DNA of 64,000 nt from Eudorina sp. 2006-703-Eu-15 (lineage: Eukaryota > Chlorophyta > Chlorophyceae > Chlamydomonadales > Volvocaceae), in NCBI GenBank assembly GCA_003117195.1, contig BDSI01000056.1, forward strand, positions 283,467 through 347,466, given 5' to 3'. The position numbers were made by a program, and so were the translations under genes. The notes under the pieces were generated by a model that did no database searches, was not told the origin of the DNA, and saw only the letters and a list, made by a program, of their open reading frames with translations. Numbering within the stretch: position 1 is the stretch's first letter; each line of letters begins with the position of its first letter. This document shows, piece by piece, positions 53,967-64,000 of the stretch.

Positions 53967-56452
53967 GGGGAGGGGGGCCGGGGTGGGGCTGTCTTGATTG
54001 ATAACAAGAGAAGGGGGCGTTAAGGGGTTTCGGCCGGCCCTCGTCCTGGGCGACAGGGCCTCGGCATCGTGAAGGGGAGTGAGGGTGCATGGGCGCAGAA
54101 AGGTGGGGGAGGTTAGGCAGGTAGGCAGGTTGCCCCGGGCTCCTGCCGCAGCACCGCTCGTAGGGGTTGTGGGGTAGCTGCCCCCTGGTTCCGTCTGGCT
54201 GCTTGACTAGCTACCCCCTGCATGTACCCGGGGGGTGTGTGTGGCGCGGGGGCCTGGGGGGTTGGAGGCGTGCTGTGGGCTGCATACTGCATGGGGGCGA
54301 AGGGGTTGCGTGGGGTTAGTGGAACCGCATGGCAGGGGGTTAGGGCGCCAGGCGCTAAGCGAAAGCCGTTAGGAGGGCCCCTCGGACACCTCTCTCTCCG
54401 GGGTGGCCGGGGGTACGAAGATATGTGACCAGGCTAGCAGCAGGGGGGCGCTCCTCGTCTCGTTCGGACACCAGGCAGGCGGGAGGGGGGGGGAGGAGGG
54501 GGGGGCTCGGGGGCGCAGGAGGCGGTCCGGGACTACCTTTTCGTCAGACTGCTCCATCGCCGCCCCGCCTCCCAGGCGTGATGGGGACGGTTCAGCGGAG
54601 CCCGCGAGCGGGGGGCCGTAAATCCGGACGGGGGCCCCGGCGGTGAGGCGGTCCGACCGCCGTGAAATGCGCGTGCTGTATGTGGGTTGGAGGTCGGGTC
54701 GTAGTGAGCAGTAGGAGAGGGAGCAGCACAGGGGCCGCCAGGGGGGGGGGGCCCGGGGGGCCAATGGCTGCCGGGGCCGTTCTTGGTGCTGCGGACTGCG
54801 GACTGGGATGCTCCGTGTCGGGGTCGGTCGATCTGTGTATCGGCCGGTCCGTCCGACCCCGGGGAGGTGGGATGGCCCGGGCTCGCTCACAACTTGGGAC
54901 GCGCGCGCGCGCCTCTGCGGATGAGGCCCTCGCCCGGGCTGGTGCGCCGCTGGGGAGGGCCGCGAGGTGTGTGTGGGGGGGAGGGGGGGGCCGCGACTCA
55001 GCTCGGCGCCGGCCTCAGCCGTGTCAGGGGCGGTGTCGGCCGGGCGGCGGACTGCACCGTGCTGATTGGAGCACTACCAGGTCGCCTTTCCGGCCGGTTC
55101 AGTTCGGTTCAGCAGCGCTTAGCCGACAGCCGGCAGGATAGTACGTAGGAGTTCCACCGTAGATTTCTTTTTCTTTCCCTAGCCAGAGCTCGTCCGTTCG
55201 TTCGTCCGTTCGTTCGCGTTCCTGGTTCGTGGGGGCGCGGCGCTGCGCTGCGGCGAAACGCGGCTGTAACTGCGAAACGAAGGGGCTGTCAATGCAGCAT
55301 CATCATCATCAGCAGCAGCAGCGCCGATGCTCATGCATGGGCCGGATGAGATCAGCACAGCTGGGGACGATTCGCGGCCCCCCGCCGTCCGCCCGTCAAG
55401 TCGGAAACCTGACCCTGGCCGTGCGCGCTCGGCGAGCACTTCGCCGACACTCCCCTGTGGGCGACCACTTCGTGCCGTTCCGTTCACACAAGTCAAGTCA
55501 GGATGGGCGAGAAGTAGGATCCGGGGACGAGCAGCCGGTTCATGTGGGGCTGGAGGAGACGGGAAGTGGCTCGTTCGCCCCAGTCTGTTGTCGTTGGACC
55601 ACCTGCGCAGCGGGCCTTGGTCGGATCCTAAGACAAAAATGCGCATCATCATTGTCACCATGACAATCACCATCATCATCATCACCGTAAACATGATCAT
55701 TATCAGATCAGCATCATGATTTCCGCAACCATCGCGAGGAGGTGGTGCGGTACCGGAGCACCGCATTTCTTGGCGCCTTGGCTACCGGCGCAGCGCTGTA
55801 CGGCTTGCCATGAGTCATCATCCGGGCTCGCTTTCGCCTTCGACGACCTTTCAGGTCCCAACGACTGAACTACTTTGTCACACCTAAACCCATCTCACAG
55901 TACTGGGCATCGTGACTTTCATTGCCAGAGAGCCGCGCCTCCCGCAGAAGCCGCCTCTGGATGCCGGCCCGCGCGCTGCTGCGCCTCCCTTTGCGCCAAG
56001 AAGTTCGCGTTGCGCTGCACCTACCGTTCAGGCTGCGGTTGCGGCTGCCGCCACCGACGCGGTCCCACTCGCAGCCGGTGACCCCGACCCCGGGTCCGCG
56101 GCCCCGTCCCCGGCTGCCCCCACACGACCCACTTTCCCCGCCTGAGCCCGGCAGCGGCTGCAGCGGAGGCAGCTCCTTCGGCCGGTCCTCCCAGCCGCCG
56201 CGCCGCTGCCGTCTCGAACTCCGCACCGCCGCCGCCGCCGCCGCCACCGCCGCCGGTGCCGGCTCAGACGACTCGGCCGCCCGCCGGCCGCCGCCGTCCC
56301 CCGAAGCCGCCGCGGTCGCTGCCCTCGCCTCCGCCGCGGCTGCCGCCGCCGCCGCCGCGGCCGCCGACAGCTCACGGGGGACTACGGGTTGTCTCCACTC
56401 GTCAGCCGCGTCCGCTTCCGAGGCCGCCGCGCCGCAGCCGGCCGCCGCCGCC
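53967..56452. other. golgin-PP2C intergenic region
   Basis: This 2.5-kb stretch has no supported exon. A TGTAA at about 55266 is the first seen after the golgin stop. Short (ATC)n and (CAG)n-like runs occur near 55290-55325 and 55645-55690. From 55922 the frame of the PP2C start stays open upstream and is Pro/Ala/Ser-rich, so the true PP2C start could lie there. Confidence 0.5.
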
Positions 56453-59400
56453 ATGTCGGGCGGCACCGCCGAGTCAGCGCGGGCCCCTGCGCCGCCGAGC
56501 TCCATCAGCGTCTCCCAGGATCTGGATCTGGATCCTGCGCAGCTGCACCTGCCCCCCTCCAGCAACCTGGATGGCAGCCTGGCAGCCCGGAAGGAGGCGC
56601 AGGTGATGTCGGTGACGCAAAGCGGCGCCATGGCGGCGTTTCCCGTGGTAGGTCGGGTCGGGTCGGGTCGGTAAATCGGGAGGCACATGACCCGTGGGTC
56701 AGTCGGTGTTGGCAGGTCCTGGGGCCGTTTTGCAACGGAGCCTACTCATCAGGCAACGAGGACTCCCAAGCCATTCAACACAACTTGTCTATGGATTATT
56801 ACGAGCACTGAGTACGGAGTACAGAGCACGGCGCGTCGTTTGATTGACGGTGCCTGTGCATTGGGGGCGGGGGCGTTCGTACGGTCCCTGCTCGCTGCGT
56901 TATGGGGTTTATGGGTTTGTGGTCGTTATACTTGGACGGAACAGCTGGTGCGATGTGCACACGTGCGAGACGTGTTTCATCCCCACACTCGCGGCCCCCA
57001 GCCGCACCCCCTACCGCCCACCCCCACCCCCACCCCCACCCCAACCTCCGGCCGCAGGTGCTGTCCGAGGGGCAGGGCGGCGGCTTCCACTGGGTGGTGG
57101 GGGAGACGCCGGGCCGCCGGAGGAGCATGGTGAGGGGGACCACCGCGGCTGACTCCCTGACTCCCTCAGCTGGCCAGCGGCCACCCAACAGGACTCCCCG
57201 CCGTCCCCCCCTCCGGGGCATATACGCTCGTGTGTACGACAATCAGCGTCGTGGCGACCACAGACCGCGCGACCATCTCTTCGTGTTGTCGTACTGCGAC
57301 CATGCCCCTGGCCTGTCACGGGGAGTATCCCGCTCCCCCCGCGCGGCCTTCCCATACACACACACACACACACACACGCTCTTCGCCCCCCCCGGGCTCC
57401 CCTCGCGCTGCCCTCCGCCTCCACAGTCCACACCTGCGCTCAGCGACCGTACACCATCACATTGGGGTCGTCCAGCCCTCCTCCTCCGCCTCGTCCGCCT
57501 GCCCCCGGGGACGGGGAGAGGGAGGGAGAGGGAGGGGGAGGGGGAGGGGGAGGGAGAGGGGGAAGGAGGAGGGGCGCATTACAGTCGAGTGTTGCTCCGG
57601 CAGTCGGTGCAGCCCGCCGATCTGCACCTCCCTCCCGGCCCCTCCTAGCTCCCCCCGCCCTCACGGTCCCCCTACCCCCCTCACCCCTCACCCCACCCCC
57701 CTCACCCCTCACCCCACCCCCCTCACCCCTCACCCCTCACCGCACCCCCCTCACCCCTCACCCCACCCCGCCCAACCCCCATAGGAGGACGCCCACGTGG
57801 TGAATCTGGACATCGACGGCAGCGGTACGGCACTGTTCGCGGTGTTCGACGGCCACAGCGGTCGCGAGGTGTCGGCCTTCTGCGCCCAACACATCGTGAG
57901 TCGCTGGACAGCTAGTTGGCGGGCGGGCGGGTGACGTTCTTATGTCCTCCGATTCTCTGCACCTCCCGCGCCACCGACCCACACAGCTCATGAGGGACCT
58001 CCCTCCCGCGGAACACCCACACCGGGACGGACGGACGGACGGACGGACGGACTGACAGGCGGGACTGTGATGACTCACAAAGGGCACCACCGCACCGACC
58101 CATGGGGTGACGGGAACTGCACCCAGACAGCCGATGCCAAACACAGTACGGCAGCCGGGCACTGCAGCACGGTTGTCCCAATGTCCGAACCCCCCGGTTG
58201 CCGTTGTTTGCTGCCCGCCCCGCGGGCCCTTCCCTCTCCCCCTGCCGCCGGCCCCTCCCCGCCTCCTCCCGCGGGTGGGGTCCGCCGGTTCTACAGGTGG
58301 AGGAGGTGGTGGGCTGTCCGGACTACTCGCGGGGGGAGCTGCGGGGGGCCCTGCAGGGGGCGTTCCTGGCCCTGGATCGCCGCATGAGGGCGGAGGACAG
58401 CCGGGGGGAGCTGGCGGGGTACGCCGCGGGGGATACCAGGTGCGCGGGGGTGGGGGTGGGGGAAGAACCCGGGGGAGGGGGGATTGTGGAGCATCAACCA
58501 CACCCCGGGGAGGGGAGTGGGGACTCCCTACAGGAGAATGGAGGGTAAAGCGTGGGGTTGACGTCAGGGTGTAGGCTTGACGAGCGGGTGGGTGCGTGCG
58601 TGGGTGTCGAAATATGGGTTTTGCAGGATGGTTGCGGGCGGAGGATAGAACCTAGGACGCACGACCAAGCGGAGGGAAGGAGGGAGCTGGAGGCCCGCGA
58701 ACCGCTTGGGGGCTGCTGCCGGCACTCACTTCGCGCGCTCCTTCCCCACATCCCCAGTCCCCCGGCTGGTGTGTGGGGGGGCTGCGCGCAGCCAATCGGC
58801 GTTGCCAACGCACAATCCCGTACATCCTGCCGTATACACTGTTGCGGGAGTTCCCTGCCGTGCAGTTACCGCATCCACGCGAGTCTGCAGCAGGGGTACG
58901 GCAGTGCACGGCAGCGGAACGTGGTACGGTATCGCAAAGCCCTGACTGTTGCCGTACACGCGTTCGCCGCGCGGCCAACGCGACCCGCCTCCCCTGTCCC
59001 ATGGGTCTCCCAGCGCCGCGAAGTATGGCATCATGGACCCGCAGGGCCGCTACCAGGGCCCCCAGGCGGGCTCCACCGCGGCGGTGGCGCTGGTGAGGGG
59101 CGACCAGCTGGTGGTGGCACATGCGGGGGACAGCCGGTGGGTGGGTGGGGGGGTTTGGGTTTGGTGAGGATAGCGGATCAGTAGACATGATCTTGGCGGG
59201 CGCTGACCGGCTCCGGAGACACGATCTGTTTATATCCGAAGCGCGGAGCCCTGTCTTCAAGGCATGCAGGTGGGGGAGAAGGGGCTCGGCCATGTATGCA
59301 GTGCAAAACGTCCTGCTGGTTGTCGTACCGTGTCTGTTTGTTTGTTTGTTTGTTTGTGGTGTCAGGGTGGTGCTGTCGGCGGGTGGGGTGGCTCTGGCGC

Positions 59401-61890
59401 TGACGGAGGACCACAAGCCCGACCTGCCGGGGGAACGGGACCGCATCCAGAGAGCAGGTGCGTGGGTCCGTGGGTCCATGGGTCAGCCAGTCAGGCAGTC
59501 AGGCAGTCAGGCAGTCAGTCAGTCACACATGGCTAGAACTCCGAGGAGCGAGGGGGAGGGGAGGGGTGCAGTACGCACTGATGCATTGATTTGGGGGGTG
59601 AGGGCGACCGAGCGGGTCACAGGGGGGGGGAGGCAGGTTTCGGGCGGGGTATGCGGAGGGGCAGGGCGGGGGGGGGACCACGGTGAGGGTTCCAGGGCTT
59701 GTAACGCCCACGTGCAGATACCGTAATCCGTACATCCGTATGCTGCGACGTGGACCTGCAGTCCTGCACACCGGGGAGGGGAGGGGCGGGGCTGTGAGAC
59801 TTCCTCCCCGTCTACGCAGCTGCACCTCTTGTCAGTTATCAACTTATCATGGCCGGGGGGGGGGTCCGAAACCCAACCGCGATGCGGACCCAGGGATTGG
59901 CATCGGTTGATAGCTTTTGACGTAATAGTACTGCACCCACCTCTTGCAAGGATTTGCGCATTGCCGGGGAGCTGTACGGCACTGACTCGACGTTAAAACC
60001 CCGTGCCTGCCCGCCACAACTGCCGTACCTGCCCAGGGGAGTTCGTACTGGAGCGCCCCGGGCGGGTCCCCCGGGTGCGGGGCAGCCTGGCCATGAGCCG
60101 GGCGATAGGGGACGTGCGGGTGGGTGCGTGGGTGGGTGGCAGCCGGGACGCGGGGGGTCATGGTGAGGCTGGGGTTGGGGCTGGGGGGCTGCCCGGTGGT
60201 GCTGAAGGGGCGAGGGAGGGGGGCAGCAGCACTCCTTCTGCAGTTATCGCGGCGCGCGGTTTCACTGTGTTAATTGATATATTGACATATGGGGGCAAAC
60301 CCCGCTGGAGGGGTAAAACGGAGGCCCTGCCCATCCGCAACCCCGCAACCCGGCACCACCGCTTCTCTTGACGCGCAGTTATATCATTGTTTGTCCCCTT
60401 TATATACTATATTGCATCCGCGGTCGTGGCGCAATGGATAGCGCATCAGACTTCGGATCTGAGGGTTGTGGGTTCGAGTCCCATCGATCGCGTTCGCCTC
60501 TGCTCGTGCGGCAGTTGGGTTCCTGGAATGATAGGGAGAAATGTTGTCGACTCTTCCCGCCAGATGGAGACCTCCCTGCGCCGGTTGTGGTAGGTTGTGT
60601 ATAAAATCCCTGATATCTGGGGATGTAAATGACCTCCCTGATAGCTGGGCAAATGAAGCAAACCAATCCCCTTTTCAACTGAATAACCTCCCTGATGGAT
60701 GAAGTAAGCTAAAGCCCCGGTGAGTGCTTCGCTCCCGAATGAAGCGGGTTAGCGCCACCGGCCAACGTGCGACCAACAGATATATAACGATATACACACA
60801 TACATTTACACGTCCCATTGTGACCTATCCTGGTGGGGCAGTCGTATTGTGTGGTGCTCTGGACACGTCTGGACCCCTCGCGCGCCAGCTCAAGTGAAAC
60901 AGCCGCTTCCTCTCGCCCTCACGCGCCCTCCTTCGCCTTCCCTCCCTCGCCCTCACCCGCTCCCCGCGCCCCCCAACCAGTTCAAGAACCCGCAACTGCC
61001 CCCCAACCAGCAAGCCGTCACCGCCGCCCCGGACACCGCCGCCGTGCGCCTGGCGCCCCCACCCGGGGCCGGGGCGGGGGTCGACGTCCTGGGGGAGCCG
61101 GGTGCGGAGCTGATGCCCGAGCTGTACCCAGCCGGAGCTGAGGGAGCGGCGGGGGCCGAGGGGCCCGCGGCGGGCAGCGCCCTGCCGCCCCACCCCCCGC
61201 TGCTGGTGGTGGCGTGTGACGGACTGTGGGACGTCATGAACCGCCAAATGGTGGGGGTCGGTGGCGGGGGGCAGGGGGCAGGGGGGGCCGGGAGCGGTTT
61301 CGCTGCCTGTGATTGATACAAGGGAGTACGTGGCAGGGAGCAGTGTACCTACACCAGCGCTACAATGGGACTGCACTCACTGCACTGCACTGCAGCAGAA
61401 GCAGCGCAGGACGCCCGCGCCACAGCATGATGCGCTCGCTGCGGACTGGGGAAGAACCCATCTGAGGACCATGCATTAAAACCGGCGGACTCGTTCCTTA
61501 CATCATTAGCCTGTTAAGGAAAACCGGAAACACTCAATTCAATAGGTTGAAGGAAGGATGGAGGTCGATCGTGAAGCGTGTGTGGGAGGATTCTTCTTTT
61601 TGGCTACAGCAGCAGCCCTCCACCTCTCCACTCCTCCCCCCGCACCGCCTCTCTGGCATCCAGCGCAGCGCAGTATTGAGTATGTCTTAACCCCTCCTCC
61701 CTTCCCCCCTCCCCCCCAAAAGGTGATCAACTTCCTGGAGCTTCAGCTGGCGCGCAACGGCGGCCACCTGCGCGCCGCCGTGTCGGCCCTGATGCACGAG
61801 GCGCTGCGACACGACTCCGCCACGCAGCCCACCGCCGACAACGTGACGGCGGTGGTGGTGCTGCTGCCGACCCCTCGCCCGGAAAAATAA
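56453..61890 (+). CDS. PP2C-family (PPM) protein phosphatase
   Basis: Nine exons join in phase: 56453-56647, 57058-57129, 57785-57895, 58297-58439, 59014-59136, 59366-59457, 60037-60119, 60981-61250 and 61723-61890 (418 residues). This is a Mn/Mg-dependent Ser/Thr phosphatase. All core motifs are present: RRRSMEDAHVV (~86-95, metal-binding Asp91), FAVFDGHSG (107-115, Asp111), AGSTAAVALV and VVAHAGDSR, VVLSAGGVALALTEDHKPD, GSLAMSRAIGDVRFK, LLVVACDGLWDVM (Asp353) and TADNVTAVVV (Asp402, Asn403). The predicted acid metal ligands are intact, so it should be active. Exon 8 carries a ~40-residue Pro/Ala/Gly insert before LLVVACDG. The first 65 residues are low-complexity. I chose the start with GCC-rich context just upstream; the frame is open for a further 177 codons. 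A tRNA gene sits in intron 7. Confidence 0.93.
58023..58056. repeat. (GGAC)n microsatellite
   Basis: About seven GGAC repeats lie in the PP2C intron 57896-58296. Confidence 0.85.
59335..59358. repeat. (TTTG)n microsatellite before an acceptor
   Basis: Six TTTG repeats lie immediately upstream of the acceptor of the exon at 59366, replacing the usual C-rich tract. Confidence 0.85.
59482..59525. repeat. (GTCAGGCA)n repeat
   Basis: Four to five 8-bp units decay into GTCA tetramers just inside the PP2C intron that begins at 59458. Confidence 0.8.
60420..60492 (+). tRNA. trnR-UCG: tRNA-Arg (anticodon TCG)
   Basis: The 73-nt cloverleaf is complete. The acceptor stem GCGGTCG pairs with CGATCGC, with one G-U pair. 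The D-arm pairs GCGC with GCGC around AATGGATA. The anticodon stem is TCAGA/TCTGA with loop CTTCGGA, giving anticodon TCG that reads CGA. The T-arm is GTGGG-TTCGAGT-CCCAT. There is no intron and no encoded CCA. Boxes A (TGGCGCAATGG) and B (GGTTCGAGTCC) are good. A TATATACTATA motif sits ~10-15 bases upstream. No T-run terminator follows closely; the nearest TTTT is ~175 bases on. It lies in sense orientation inside PP2C intron 7. Confidence 0.96.
60604..60700. repeat. three copies of a TCCCTGAT-type motif
   Basis: AATCCCTGATATCTGGGG, CCTCCCTGATAGCTGGGC and CCTCCCTGATGGATGAAG are spaced 30-60 bases apart, downstream of the tRNA in the same intron. Their function is unknown. Confidence 0.6.
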
Positions 61891-64000
61891 AAAGAGCTGA
61901 GGGCAGCGAGCGCTGCGAAGGGGGCGGGGACGCCGTCGGCTGGGGCTTGAGGCTGCTGAGCCCAGTGTTGGCCGCTGTGACCGGGCGCGGGCTGCCCCCG
62001 ACAAGCGTGCCCCCCCCGGGGCGATTCGGTTTCGTGGGGACTCGGGAGGCCGTTGGGCCGGAGGGTCGGATGAGGGCGAGACAGCGTGCCGTGCGTCATG
62101 TGCGTGTCTTTAGCGAGAGAAAACCCGCCCGTGTTTGTGTCCGTGCTGCGGCGGGAATGGCCGCTTACCGCATACCTTGACGGGGTACGAGCGCAACGGT
62201 GTTCCCCCGCTTCACCTGCATACTCCACCGGCGGGTCTGGTTTTTCTTTGCCATAGTCCACCGGAGTCGGGCGAGGTAACCCCTTCAGGCCCTCCAGCTC
62301 GCACTCCTCGTTACCCGGTTGTCCCGCGGGGGTCCCCGCTCTTGGTTGCCTCGTTGCCCAGTACGGGTTGGTTGTTTAGTTGGTCGTTATTCTGTTGGTC
62401 AGCAGGGCGTTGCGCAGTATCCCCCGCCTGACCAATGGCTCTTCGGTACGGCACCGTACGGCACCTGCGTGGGCTCCCTTTGCGAGACCAGTTAGCCCGA
62501 CCTGCTGTAGCCAGTTTGGACGGACGGTGCTGGCGTGCTGCGGGGCGGACAGAGTGGGTCGCATCGGACGGACAGCGCGTGGGGGCGTCGGGGGCGGGGG
62601 AGTTGGAGTGGTGCCCCGTTGTCGGTTAACCGTCATCCGTTATCGGCGCAGGAATGCATGCGGTACGATACAGAAGCTGGCGAGGCGGTCACCCACCCAC
62701 CCATCCGGCCCGCCCGCCCGCCCGCCCGTCCGTCCGTCCGTCCGTATGTCGCAGTGTTGTTAAGAGGCCGTCTCCGATGCCGGCATGGCCCGGCATGGCC
62801 CGGCATGGCCCTGGGTTACATAAGCCTGGCAACCGTCCCGTGCGCCCGTAGCGAGCTGCAGCAGTCGAGAAGTGGGCGTCGGGGGTGGGGCGCGGTGGTG
62901 GGCGACTGGCGCCCCGTCCGACCCAACAGGACCTGGGGACCGCTGTAACGTTCCTTCATTCAGGACCTGATACTCAGACACTTGTAAGAACGTGCCAGCA
63001 ATAAATAAAAACACACCGCAGTCCAAGTATGAGCACGGATTCTTGTGCGGATGCGTCCTCTCTGTTGCTGGAAGTGCAGGCAGGCTGTTTTGAATTTTGG
63101 TGCAACTGGCGCCGGCAGCCCGTTTCGGATACCGGGATGCACATGCAGGATTTGATCCTGCCGCGTTATCAAGAATTTGCGAAGATCTAGGGATATATTT
63201 GAACGTGACTGAGCGGCTGTTTGGGACTTCGTTTGCACTTTGCAAGGGAAGTGCAACAGGTCAGGTCAGGGCTGTTGCGCCCTGCTACGACGGCCGCCGA
63301 GATACGGAAGCTTCGGGGGCCGGGCAGTTCCGCGCCGATACCAACCTCCCTACCATGCTTTCGCAACAAGCAAAGCAAACATAAACATATCCGGCGTCCA
63401 CAGCAGAACGGGTATGATGAACGACATCCGCCAAGGGGCTCCAAATCGAAACCGCCACGATTGCACATGCTCTTGAGAGCGCATGGCTGCTAATGGGATG
63501 CTGGCTGTCATTGCCCGTCTGCGCGGTATTATTAACGATTATTGATGATGTTACAGTGGAGCCCGCGGATCGCTGGTACGGCCGGGGAGGTGCGGCTTGA
63601 GGGCAGTCATGCAAGCAGCTTCACCTCGACAGATGGCACCGGCTGAAACGGAAGCACTTTAATAAATAATTGTGAACTGGAATGAAAGCGCCATAATTAC
63701 ATTCCATCAAGCTGCGTCGTAAGCCGGTTCTCGGTTCGCAAGCAGTCCCAACCGTCCACCGCAAAAACGTGAGGGGAGGGCAACGGGAGGCCAAACCGAA
63801 CGCGGCTGCCCTCGCGCCTGCATGCTGTGGAGATCCAACGGATCTTTGGAGAGCGCGAGTGGCCTGGCAACACGCGGCGTTCCGACGTAACCCTGTCATT
63901 TCAGTTGTTGGTTAGCTTTCGCCCTCGTGGCCGCGCGTTGGTGTCCTGCGTGTCGCGAGCCTCAACTGAGGATCCCACAGGGCCCAGACGTACTCGGTAC
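61891..64000. other. right-end stretch without a supported gene
   Basis: This holds the PP2C 3' UTR and about 1.5 kb beyond. A GGCATGGCCC unit occurs about three times near 62780-62810, and a (CCGT/CCCG)n run lies near 62710-62745. A TGTAA at ~62944 is far from the PP2C stop. No exon-like segment is recognised. Confidence 0.5.

Noticed and set aside
55922..56452. N-terminal 177-codon extension of the PP2C protein
   Set aside because: Open in frame but almost pure Pro/Ala/Ser/Arg low complexity. The Met at 56453 has a better start context, so I left the extension as a possibility only.

Overview
This window looks like nuclear DNA of a GC-rich green alga, most likely a volvocine (Chlamydomonadales) relative of Chlamydomonas, Gonium or Volvox. 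The reasons are intron-dense genes with GT-AG borders (many donors of the GTGAG/GTGGG/GTGCG type), C-rich polypyrimidine tracts before acceptors, TGTAA-type polyadenylation signals a few hundred bases past several stop codons, Ala/Gly/Pro/Gln-rich low-complexity protein segments, abundant micro- and minisatellites, and plastid-type transit peptides. There is no sign of bacterial operons, CRISPR arrays or phage.

Layout. 202-15491 (+): a very large multi-exon gene that begins left of the window; its product (at least 2,329 residues) is not recognised. 18054-18482 (-): small unrecognised protein, with a 40-bp minisatellite behind it. 19716-20549 (-): plastid ribose-5-phosphate isomerase, one exon. 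20770-21175 and 22035-25321 (+): a broken 5'-end duplicate and the intact copy of a CDKN3/dual-specificity-type phosphatase gene. 26828-29406 (+): TCAIM-like DUF4460/DUF4461 protein. 29983-30757 (-): LC8-type dynein light chain. 31079-32136 (+): DoxX-like membrane protein with a GC-AG intron. 33019-36634 (+): BTB/BACK-like protein. 39066-42867 (-): plastid PHT4/ANTR-type anion (phosphate) transporter. 44252-53966 (+): TMF/golgin-candidate-5-like Golgi coiled-coil protein, 14 exons. 56453-61890 (+): PP2C-family phosphatase with a tRNA-Arg(TCG) gene inside its seventh intron. The last 2.1 kb holds nothing I can call.

The genes do not form a pathway; this is an ordinary mosaic of housekeeping, plastid, membrane-trafficking, cytoskeletal and signalling genes. 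I rebuilt the exon chains by hand from reading frame, splice sites and codon phase. In each multi-exon model below, every proposed junction preserves phase, which is good internal evidence, but no transcript data were available. I found no convincing undescribed multi-gene system. The most unusual items are the unrecognised giant protein, the inverted repeats and foldback elements, the tandem 5'-end duplication of the phosphatase gene, the tRNA nested in an intron, and a strongly over-represented GTACGGCA octamer.
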